Origin: DATKCJ01 sp035513275
GTDB taxonomy: Bacteria > Verrucomicrobiota > Verrucomicrobiia > Opitutales > Opitutaceae
NCBI GenBank assembly: GCA_035513275.1
Contig: DATKCJ010000274.1
Span: 1 to 22,613 of the forward strand
Reading direction: 5' to 3'
Length of the DNA: 22,613 nucleotides
A model generated the notes under the pieces. It saw only the letters and a list, made by a program, of their open reading frames with translations. It was not told the origin of the DNA and searched no databases. This document shows positions 1-7,137 of the stretch, one piece after another. Every line of letters starts with the position of its first letter. The first letter of the stretch is position 1. Position numbers and translations under genes: made by a program.

Positions 1-2
1 TG

Positions 3-419
3 GACGCGGCGTATCTCGCAGCCGTGCGGCTAAAGCCGGAGTTCGCCGCGGCGCACCTGGCAGTGGGCAATCGCCTCGCGAAGCGCGGAGACGCATCCGG
101 CGCCGAGCGCTCCTACCGGGAGGCCATCCGGCTCGACGCACAACTGGCTGAGGCCCACTTCGCGCTTGGCAACATTTTCGCGGGCCAGAAGAAGTTCGAC
201 TCCGCGATGGCCGCGTATCGCGAGGCGCTGGTTGTCGAACCCGCCCACACCCAGGCACTCAACAACCTTGGAAACTGCCAGCTCGTGACCGGGCAGTTCC
301 GCGACGCTGCGGCCACCTACGAGGAAGTGCTTCGCCTGCGGCCCGGAGACGAGACTGTGAAGAAGAACCTGGAACTAGCCCGCGAACTCGAGCGCACCGG
401 CGGCCCGCGCGGAAACTGA
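3..419 (+). CDS. TPR-repeat protein, C-terminal fragment (5' end outside window)
   Basis: The frame is open from the first complete codon at position 3, so this is the C-terminal part of a longer gene; a GTG at 24 is only an internal codon, because the TPR pattern already runs upstream of it (DAAYLAAVRLKPEF). About three complete 34-residue tetratricopeptide repeats are visible, with the usual A/G pattern (AEAHFALGNIFAGQKKFDSAMAAY; TQALNNLGNCQLVTGQFRDAAATY) and the acidic/proline repeat ends (RLDAQ, VVEPAH, RLRPGD). TPRs form helical hairpins that bind protein partners; no catalytic motif is visible in this fragment, so its role is unknown. It ends 121 bp before the symporter start and is probably not functionally linked to the sugar genes downstream. 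Confidence 0.85.
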   Translation, partial: DAAYLAAVRLKPEFAAAHLAVGNRLAKRGDASGAERSYREAIRLDAQLAEAHFALGNIFAGQKKFDSAMAAYREALVVEPAHTQALNNLGNCQLVTGQFRDAAATYEEVLRLRPGDETVKKNLELARELERTGGPRGN

Positions 420-540
420 GCGGTGCGACCCGGATTGCCTGCGGACTGTCTGATGGCGGCTCGCTTTGCCGAGCGGATTGCACATGGTTGCCTGCGTTGC
501 CCCGCCCCGCCCGCCACCCCCGCGGAACCCCTCACGAAAC

Positions 541-2589
541 ATGTATTTTGGCAGCCTCCATGTCGTCGATTTCCTTATCATCATCGGCTACCTCGTGGTC
601 GTCGTCTACATCGGCCGGCGCGCATCGAGTGCCGCGTCGAGCGAGGAGGGTTTCTTTCTCGCGGGCCGCAAGCTCGGCAAGGCCTATCAGTTTTTCCTGA
701 ACTTCGGAAACGCCACTGACGCGAACGGCGCGGTGAGCACCTCGAGCCTTGTCTACCAGAAGGGCGCCTCGGGCGTGTGGCTCTCGCTCCAGACGCTCTT
801 CATGAACCCCTACTACTGGTTCATGAACCCGTGGTTCCGGCGCGTGCGACTGGTCACGGTCGCCGACCTCTTCGAAGATCGCTTCGGCAGCCGCGCGCTC
901 GCGCGATTCTACGCGGCGTTTCAGATATTCGCGACGGTCATCGTGATCATCGGCTTCGGAAACCTCGTGGGCTACAAGGTCACCGCCTCGCTCCTCGTGA
1001 AGCCCGAGGTGAAGTGGACGGCCGCGGAGCGCGCTTCCGTCGAGGGTTATCAAGAACTCAAGAAGCTCCAGGCGCTGCAGGGCGCCGGTGAGCTCGTCGC
1101 AGTCGACGGCGAGCGGCTCGACGTGCTTCGCGAGCAGAACAAGCGCGGCGAACTCCGCAGCTACGTTTCGTGGATCCACAGCGACGCGGGCAAGTGGACC
1201 TACTACATCATCTACTCGTTCATCGTCGGCGCCTACATCGTGATGGGCGGTCTCGCCGCGGCCGCGGTCAACGAGGCTCTTCAGGGAATCCTGATCGTCA
1301 TCTTTTCCTTCATCTTGATTCCGTTCGGGCTCTCCGCGATCGGGGGGTGGGACCAGCTCGCCGCGCGTGTGCCGTCGGACATGTTCGATCTGCTCGGTGG
1401 CGGCGCCGCAGGCATCGGCGGCTGGGAGTTGCTCGGCATTTTCATGATATCGATCGTGCAGATCCACGGAATCATCGGAAACATGTCGGTGGCCGGTTCC
1501 GCGAAGAACGAGTTCGCCGCGCGCTTCGGCGCCGTGTCTGGCACCTACGCGAAGCGCGTGATGATCATCCTGTGGGCGTTTTGCGGACTCATCGCTGTCG
1601 CGCTCTACCAAGGGCGCGACGCGCTCTCCGATCCGGACTCCGTGTGGGGCACGATGGCATTGCAACTCCTCAGGCCCGGCTTCCTTGGCTTGATGATGGC
1701 GGGCCTGCTCGCCGCGAACATGTCGACAATCGCCGCGCAGACGATGGCTGTCTCGGCGCTGTTTACGCGCAACATCTACACGTGGTTCCGTCCGGGCACG
1801 GACGAGGCCGGCATGGTCGCAGTCGGCCGCTGGGCGATCGTCTTCATCCTCGCTATGGGCATCTATGCAGCCGTCGGCATGGACAACGTCTACGAGGTCG
1901 TGCAGCTCCTGCTCACCGTCAACGTGCCGTTCGGCGCCGCGGTGATGCTCATCTATTTCTGGCGCCGGCTCACTGCGAAGGCCGTGTGGGCGACCGTCAT
2001 CATCTCGGCGACGCTCAACATCGTTTTCCCTTCGTTCATCGCGCCGAGACTCGAATCGATGACGCGCAATCCGGCGCTCACTCTCCGCGTCGAGCGCGAG
2101 AGCCGGCTCGATCCCGTGTTTTTCCAGAATGTCATCCGCGAGAATCCGAAGGACCTCGCGAGCCCGCTGATCGGCTCGAGCCGTTTCCACATCGAGCTGT
2201 GGGTGCTCGACAAGGTCGGCGTGCCGGTGGCGGAGTTCACGCCGAGCGGCCGCAACGCCGCGCGGTTCATCTACGACGGCCTGTTCCCGTTTGTCGTGCT
2301 CGTCCTCGTGAGCTTCTTCACGCGCACGCCCGACCGCGCGCGGACCGATTTGTTCTTCGGCAAGATGAAGACTCCCGTCGGTGCGACGCCCGAGCTCGAG
2401 ATCGCGGCGATGGAAGAAACGCGGCGCAACCCCCGCCGCTTCGACGAAACCAAGCTGCTCGGCGCGGGTTCGAACTGGGAGTTCGCGAAGTGGGACAAGG
2501 TCGACGCGATAGGTTTCATCGCCTGCCTCGGAGTTTCCGGCGGTATCCTCGCCGGATTCTGGCTGCTGCTTCGCACGGCCGCGGGGTGA
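541..2589 (+). CDS. SSS-family sodium:solute symporter
   Basis: A 682-residue inner-membrane protein of the solute:sodium symporter family, predicted to import a sugar or related small solute with Na+. The start at 541 is chosen because it places the first membrane helix (about residues 10-24) right after a short N-terminus; the frame stays open to 466, but those 25 extra residues are proline/arginine-rich and unlike a symporter. Typical family signatures are EEGFFLAGRKLG (about 35-45), the glycine-rich NATDANGAVSTSSLVYQKGASG (57-78), and AANMSTIAAQTMAVSALFTRN (391-411), which lies where the Na+-site Ala/Ser/Thr residues of vSGLT-like proteins sit. Hydrophilic insertions interrupt the helices at about 153-217 and 500-573, and a charged stretch covers about 595-655 before a last helix (655-677). 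No clear Shine-Dalgarno sequence is seen. Its place at the head of a glycosidase run suggests transport of released sugars; the substrate cannot be read from sequence. Confidence 0.9.
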   Translation: MYFGSLHVVDFLIIIGYLVVVVYIGRRASSAASSEEGFFLAGRKLGKAYQFFLNFGNATDANGAVSTSSLVYQKGASGVWLSLQTLFMNPYYWFMNPWFRRVRLVTVADLFEDRFGSRALARFYAAFQIFATVIVIIGFGNLVGYKVTASLLVKPEVKWTAAERASVEGYQELKKLQALQGAGELVAVDGERLDVLREQNKRGELRSYVSWIHSDAGKWTYYIIYSFIVGAYIVMGGLAAAAVNEALQGILIVIFSFILIPFGLSAIGGWDQLAARVPSDMFDLLGGGAAGIGGWELLGIFMISIVQIHGIIGNMSVAGSAKNEFAARFGAVSGTYAKRVMIILWAFCGLIAVALYQGRDALSDPDSVWGTMALQLLRPGFLGLMMAGLLAANMSTIAAQTMAVSALFTRNIYTWFRPGTDEAGMVAVGRWAIVFILAMGIYAAVGMDNVYEVVQLLLTVNVPFGAAVMLIYFWRRLTAKAVWATVIISATLNIVFPSFIAPRLESMTRNPALTLRVERESRLDPVFFQNVIRENPKDLASPLIGSSRFHIELWVLDKVGVPVAEFTPSGRNAARFIYDGLFPFVVLVLVSFFTRTPDRARTDLFFGKMKTPVGATPELEIAAMEETRRNPRRFDETKLLGAGSNWEFAKWDKVDAIGFIACLGVSGGILAGFWLLLRTAAG

Positions 2590-2619
2590 GTCACTCGCCT
2601 GTCTTCGCACGCCTCCGAG

Positions 2620-2670
2620 GTAGCGCGCCCATCGCCCGCCCTGAGCCTGTCGAATGGGCCGAGGGGCGCG
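2620..2670 (+). repeat. GTAG-headed palindrome (REP-like) between symporter and fucosidase genes
   Basis: GTAG at 2620-2623 is followed directly by CGCGCCC (2624-2630), which pairs perfectly with GGGCGCG (2664-2670). Inside lies a further GCCC/GGGC pair (2634-2637, 2656-2659) enclosing CCTGAGCCTGTCGAA, a motif seen repeatedly between genes in many GC-rich bacteria. A GTAG head plus palindrome is the known layout of REP elements. There is no following T-run, so it does not look like an intrinsic terminator for the symporter gene, although it could act as a 3' stability hairpin. Confidence 0.5.
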
Positions 2671-2738
2671 TCCGTGTGACGGCTGCGCTGCTTTCCCTTC
2701 CAAATCCGCATTGGCAGCCTCCGACTGCTCCGGTAGAA

Positions 2739-2752
2739 ATGCGATTGCGCAT
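2739..2752. promoter_or_regulatory. short perfect palindrome just upstream of the GH29 start
   Basis: ATGCG and CGCAT flank ATTG, giving a 14-bp inverted repeat that ends 8 bp before the GH29 start codon. It could be an operator half-site pair or an mRNA hairpin near the ribosome-binding region; no clear Shine-Dalgarno is present there. Arms of 5 bp can arise by chance in GC-rich DNA, so this is weak. Confidence 0.2.
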
Positions 2753-2760
2753 CACGTCCC

Positions 2761-4254
2761 ATGAAATTATCCCACTGTCTCGTCCTCGTCCTGTTGCTCT
2801 CAAATGCCAGTTCTCTCACGTCAGGCGCCGCGGAATCCGTCCGCTACGAGCCGTCGTGGGACTCCCTCGACCGGCGACCGATGCCCGCGTGGTTTCTCGA
2901 TGCGAAGTTCGGTGTGTTCATCCATTGGGGCGTCTATTCCGTGCCGGCTTGGGGCAAGCACGGCGAATACGCCGAGTGGTATTGGCGGAACGTGCGGAGC
3001 GACGATCCCAAGGCCGAGGAGTGGCGCGAGTTTCACACGAAGAACTACGGCGCGGAGTTCGACTACATGGATTTCGCACCGCGGTTCACAGCGGAGCTCT
3101 TCGACGCCGCGCAATGGGCCGATGTGTTCGCCCGCGCGGGCGTCAAGTATGTCGTGCCGACCTCGAAGCACCACGACGGCTTCGCGCTCTGGCCGAGCGC
3201 GGAGGCCAGCCGCACCTGGGGCCGCGCGTGGAACTCGGTTGAGATAGGACCGAAGCGCGACTTGATGGGCGAACTCGCCACGGCCACGCGCGCGAAGGGA
3301 ATGAAATTCGGTTTCTACTACTCGCTCTACGAATGGTTCAACCCGCTGTGGCTCTCGGACAAGTCGCGCTATGTGACCGAGCACATGACTCCGCAATTCA
3401 AGGACGTCGTCACGCGCTACGAACCCGCGATCATCTTCAGCGACGGCGAGTGGGAGATTCCGTCGAAGGATTGGAAGAGTGAGGAACTGCTCGCGTGGTT
3501 GTTCAATGAGTCGGCCGTTCGCGAGCACGTCGTCGTCAACGACAGGTGGGGCAAAGAGACCCGCCACAAGCACGGCGGCTACTGGACGACCGAATACACC
3601 GCGGGACTTCAAGACGGCTCACACCCGTGGGAGGAGAGCCGCGGCATGGGCCATTCCTACGGGCTCAACCGCGCCGAGCGCGCCGACGACTACAAAACCT
3701 CGCGCGAGTTGATCCTTGTGTTAATCGACCTCGTCAGTCGCGGCGGAAACCTGCTGCTCGACATCGGCCCGGCCGCCGACGGCACGATTCCGCCGTTGAT
3801 GGAGGAGCGCCTGCTCGACATCGGCGCATGGCTCAAGGTCAACGGCGAGGCGATCTACGGGACGCGCACTGCTGCGCGCGCCGCGCAATGGACCGAGGGA
3901 GAACGCCCGAAGCAGGAATACGGCGAATACAGGGTCAAATACGCATTGCTCGACCAAGTCGGCCAGGAGCCGCGCGAGGGCAGGGCGGTGAAGCAGGTGT
4001 TCTACACGAAGAAACCGGATGCGCTCTATGCGATCACTGCCGGCTGGCCCGGAAAGACGCTGACGCTCCGCGACGTGCGCGTGCCCACCGGCGCGAAGAT
4101 CACGATGCTCGGCGTGCCCGGCGCGCTTGCATGGCGTGAGACCGGGGGTGCCATCGAAATCACGATGCCCGCCCTCGGCCCCGGCGAAGCGCCGTGCCTG
4201 CACGCGTTCGCGCTGAAACTCCCCGGCACGGACGTGGAGCCGGAGGAGGATTGA
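2761..4254 (+). CDS. secreted GH29 alpha-L-fucosidase
   Basis: A 497-residue glycoside hydrolase family 29 enzyme that removes alpha-L-fucose with retention of configuration. The N-terminus is a signal peptide (hydrophobic to about residue 20, likely cut near SGAAES), so the enzyme acts outside the cytoplasm. Family hallmarks in order: WFLDAKFGVFIHWGVYSVPAW (44-64), the KHHDGF motif (136-141) that lines the fucose pocket, GFYYSLYEWFNP (184-195), IIFSDGEW (224-231) with D228 at the expected nucleophile position, and SRGGNLLLDIGPAADG (326-341). Length and the C-terminal beta-sandwich region (about 365-490) are normal for the family. The acid/base residue varies in GH29 and cannot be named here. 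It stands 171 bp after the symporter and 234 bp before GH2. Together with the GH95 module it gives the locus two mechanistically different routes to terminal alpha-L-fucose or a fucose-like sugar. Confidence 0.95.
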   Translation: MKLSHCLVLVLLLSNASSLTSGAAESVRYEPSWDSLDRRPMPAWFLDAKFGVFIHWGVYSVPAWGKHGEYAEWYWRNVRSDDPKAEEWREFHTKNYGAEFDYMDFAPRFTAELFDAAQWADVFARAGVKYVVPTSKHHDGFALWPSAEASRTWGRAWNSVEIGPKRDLMGELATATRAKGMKFGFYYSLYEWFNPLWLSDKSRYVTEHMTPQFKDVVTRYEPAIIFSDGEWEIPSKDWKSEELLAWLFNESAVREHVVVNDRWGKETRHKHGGYWTTEYTAGLQDGSHPWEESRGMGHSYGLNRAERADDYKTSRELILVLIDLVSRGGNLLLDIGPAADGTIPPLMEERLLDIGAWLKVNGEAIYGTRTAARAAQWTEGERPKQEYGEYRVKYALLDQVGQEPREGRAVKQVFYTKKPDALYAITAGWPGKTLTLRDVRVPTGAKITMLGVPGALAWRETGGAIEITMPALGPGEAPCLHAFALKLPGTDVEPEED

Positions 4255-4270
4255 AGCATTTTGTCCGTAT

Positions 4271-4401
4271 GTAGGAGCCCGCTTGCGGGCGATGGATTTT
4301 TCTGGGGTGGGGCGTCCCGTGGCCGCGGAATCCACCACTGTCCCGCTCCTCGCGGGGCAGGCTACACGCGGAATCAGAATCGCCCGCAAGCGGGCTCCTA
4401 C
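4271..4401. repeat. REPIN-like element: two inverted GTAG palindromes with a third between
   Basis: A 22-bp sequence at 4271-4292 (GTAGGAG CCCGC TT GCGGG CGA) recurs without mismatch in inverted orientation at 4380-4401. Each copy holds its own CCCGC/GCGGG hairpin behind a GTAG head. Between them, read on the minus strand from 4365, a third GTAG-headed hairpin appears (GTAGCCTGC, then stem CCCGC/GCGGG at 4342-4346 and 4352-4356). Inverted pairs of GTAG-headed palindromes are the known form of REPINs, short elements moved by RAYT (REP-associated tyrosine) transposases encoded elsewhere. It fills most of the GH29-GH2 gap, has no coding content, and could also change mRNA stability between the two genes. 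Confidence 0.8.
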
Positions 4402-4488
4402 CTGCGGAAATGGCCCGCCGAACGATCCGACAATCTTTCGCCGGGCGGACGTTGACCGCTCCCGGTTGGAGGAGTCTGATTTCCGGCA

Positions 4489-7119
4489 ATGATTTCTCGG
4501 ACACGCCTTCCCTGGCCGTGGCTTGCCCTCTTGCTACTCCTCGCTCCGGGCGTGACCGCGCGCGAAACCGAAAAGCTGATGCTCTCCGGCAACGGACCCG
4601 AGGACGCGGTTCAGTGGGAGTTCTTCGTGACCGCCGGTCGAAACAGCGGCCAATGGACGACGATTCCCGTGCCCTCGTGCTGGGAACAGCACGGCTTCGG
4701 CACCTACAACTACGGCGTTCATCACCGGCCGGGTAACAACAATCCCAACCCGCCACCGCTTGCCGACGAGCAGGGGCAATACCGCCATGAGTTCACCGTG
4801 CCTGCGGAGTGGAGCGACCGCCGCGTGCGAATCGTGTTCGAGGGCTCGATGACGGATACCGAGGTCGCGATCAACGGAAAGTCCGCTGGTCCGGTTCACC
4901 AGGGCTCCTTCTACCGCTTCGACTACGACATCACCGGGCTTCTGAACTTCGGCGGCACCAACCTGCTCGAAGTCACCGTCAGCAAGAAATCAGCGAACGA
5001 AAGCGTGAACCGCGCCGAGCGGATCGGAGACTACTGGATCTTCGGCGGCATCTTCCGGCCGGTCTGGCTCGAGGCGCGGCCTGTGCAGTCGATCGAGTGG
5101 ACCGGCATCGATGCGCGGCACGACGGCGAGTTTTTCGCCGAGGTGCACCTCGGCGAAAAACTAAGTGTCGCTGCGCGACTTGAGGCGGAGTTGGAGGAGA
5201 TTGACGGAACACCGGTCGGCTCGCCTCTTGTTGTTGAGCTGACTCCGGGTGCTGATAAGGCAGTGCTCCATGGACAGTTCGAGGACATCAAGCAATGGAC
5301 CGCCGAAACTCCGAATCTCTACAAAGTTCAGTTCAAGCTGTCGCCGCTCGGCGGCGACATCAGTCACGGCGCTCCCGCCGTGACTTTTGGATTCCGCACT
5401 TTCGAAGTTCGCCCGGAGGACGGCCTCTATCTCAACGGCACGAAGATCATTCTGAAGGGCGTCAACCGACACTGCTTCAACGCCGACACGGGCCGCACCA
5501 TCTCCCGCGAGCAGAGCTACGCCGACGCGCGGCTCATCAAGGAGATGAACATGAACGCCGTGCGGATGTCGCACTATCCGCCCGACAAGCACTTCCTCGA
5601 GGCGTGTGACGAACTTGGCCTCTACGTGCTGAACGAGCTGGCCGGCTGGCAGGGCTTCTACGACACGCCAACAGGCACGCGCCTCATCGGCCAGATAGTT
5701 CGCCGCGACGTCAACCACCCGAGCATTCTCTTTTGGGACAACGGCAACGAGGGCGGCTGGAACACCGAGGTCGACGGCGAGTTCGCCAAGTGGGACATCC
5801 AGAAGCGTCCCGTTCTCCACCCTTGGGCGAAGTTCAGCGATGTGGACACCGATCACTACGAAGTGTGGGACTCACACGTGAATCTCTGCGCGGGCCCGAT
5901 GATCTATATGCCGACCGAGATTCTGCACGGACTCTACGACGGCGGCATCGGTGCAGGTCTGCGCGACTACTGGGACGCGAGGCGCGCGAGCCCGACGGTC
6001 GCAGGTGGATTCTTCTGGGTCTTTGCCGACGAGGGTCTCGCCCGCACCGATCAGGACGGCCGGATCGACAACGCCGGCAATCTCGCGCCCGACGGCATCG
6101 TCGGCCCGCGCCACGAGAGGGAGGGGAGTTTCTTCACGGTGAAGGAAATTTGGTCGCCGGTGCAGATCAGCGCGCCTGCGACGCTCACGGCGGATTGGGA
6201 TGGCATGCTCGCGGTTTCAAATCATTACAGCTTCACAAGCCTCGACGCGTGCAAGATCCGCTGGCGCTTGCTGAAGGACGGCGGCCCAGCCACGACTGCG
6301 CTTGAGGAACTCCACTCAGGCGAGGTGCACCTGACCGCGATCGCGCCACGGCAAGAGGGCGAGTTCCGGCTTCCGTTGCCAGTTGATTGGACCGGCGCGG
6401 ACTTTCTGCACGCGACGGCGATCGGGCCGGGCGGAGAAGAACTGTGGACGTGGTCCTATCACGTCACCGTTGCGTCGGCGCCGCTGGCGCAGGGTTCAAC
6501 TGGGCGTGCGCCGGCCGGACTTGTTGCGGAGCTGATCGCCTATCGCCGCGAAGACCGGAAGTTTGTGCAGGTCGAGGTGCCGGAGACTGCTTTCGCGACG
6601 GAGTGGCGATCTCTCGGCGACGGAATGTGGCGGCTCGACTACAGCTACACGCTTGAAGGCGAATTCGACATCGCGGGAATTCAACTTCTTCCCCCCGGAA
6701 CCGGCTTCGAGTCGAAGCGCTGGCTCGGCCGCGGGCCGTATCGCGTGTGGCAGAACCGGATGGAGGGCGGCGTGATCGATGTGCATGCGCTCGCGTGGAA
6801 CGACTCAACGCCCGGCGAGACTTTCGAATATCCCGAGTTCACAGGCTACTTCCGCGACTGGCGGTGGCTGTCGATCGAAACCGCGGAGCAGCGCATGACA
6901 GTCGAGAATGTCTCGGGCGTGCCGTTCCACGGCATCGGCAGGCCACGCGATGGCGTGAACGGCCTGCTTGACCTTCCCGACGTCGGTCTGGCGTTTCTCG
7001 AAGTCATTCCAGCGATGCGAAACAAATTCCACGCGCCGGAGCAACTCGGCCCACAATCGCAGCGGCGGACGATCAGCGGCACACAATCGGGCACGCTAGT
7101 CTTCCGCTTCGAGCGATGA
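4489..7119 (+). CDS. secreted GH2 beta-galactosidase-like enzyme
   Basis: An 876-residue family 2 glycoside hydrolase with a signal peptide (MISRTRLPWPWLALLLLLAPGVTA) and so a periplasmic or secreted location. Domains in order: jelly-roll sugar-binding domain (about 30-195, ending in the typical RIGDYWIFGGIFRPVWLEA), immunoglobulin-like domain (about 200-305), TIM barrel (about 310-570) with the GH2 signature GVNRHCFNADTGR followed by MNAVRMSHYPPDKHFLEACDELGLYVLNE, then beta-rich C-terminal domains including RWLGRGPYRVWQNRMEGG, reminiscent of LacZ domain 5. The acid/base is probably E421 in DNGNEGGWN and the nucleophile E477 in MPTEILHG. Substrate could be beta-galactoside, beta-glucuronide or alpha-L-arabinopyranoside; context with pectin enzymes favours galactose on side chains. 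A GGAGGAG stretch (4468-4474) lies rather far (14 nt) upstream of the start. The gene stops 18 bp before the ATG that opens the next long frame. Confidence 0.88.
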   Translation: MISRTRLPWPWLALLLLLAPGVTARETEKLMLSGNGPEDAVQWEFFVTAGRNSGQWTTIPVPSCWEQHGFGTYNYGVHHRPGNNNPNPPPLADEQGQYRHEFTVPAEWSDRRVRIVFEGSMTDTEVAINGKSAGPVHQGSFYRFDYDITGLLNFGGTNLLEVTVSKKSANESVNRAERIGDYWIFGGIFRPVWLEARPVQSIEWTGIDARHDGEFFAEVHLGEKLSVAARLEAELEEIDGTPVGSPLVVELTPGADKAVLHGQFEDIKQWTAETPNLYKVQFKLSPLGGDISHGAPAVTFGFRTFEVRPEDGLYLNGTKIILKGVNRHCFNADTGRTISREQSYADARLIKEMNMNAVRMSHYPPDKHFLEACDELGLYVLNELAGWQGFYDTPTGTRLIGQIVRRDVNHPSILFWDNGNEGGWNTEVDGEFAKWDIQKRPVLHPWAKFSDVDTDHYEVWDSHVNLCAGPMIYMPTEILHGLYDGGIGAGLRDYWDARRASPTVAGGFFWVFADEGLARTDQDGRIDNAGNLAPDGIVGPRHEREGSFFTVKEIWSPVQISAPATLTADWDGMLAVSNHYSFTSLDACKIRWRLLKDGGPATTALEELHSGEVHLTAIAPRQEGEFRLPLPVDWTGADFLHATAIGPGGEELWTWSYHVTVASAPLAQGSTGRAPAGLVAELIAYRREDRKFVQVEVPETAFATEWRSLGDGMWRLDYSYTLEGEFDIAGIQLLPPGTGFESKRWLGRGPYRVWQNRMEGGVIDVHALAWNDSTPGETFEYPEFTGYFRDWRWLSIETAEQRMTVENVSGVPFHGIGRPRDGVNGLLDLPDVGLAFLEVIPAMRNKFHAPEQLGPQSQRRTISGTQSGTLVFRFER

Positions 7120-7137
7120 CTGAAGATTCTCCTTTCA

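Noticed and set aside
459..474. GCTCG/CGAGC hairpin after the TPR gene as terminator
   Set aside because: Arms are only 5 bp and no T-run follows.
532..2703. 723-codon minus-strand open frame over the symporter gene
   Set aside because: It is a high-GC antisense shadow: composition is dominated by R, E, H, D, A without domain motifs, and the plus strand encodes a clear membrane transporter.
1170..3242. 690-codon plus-strand frame spanning symporter and fucosidase genes
   Set aside because: It is Arg-rich out-of-frame translation running through two well-supported genes.
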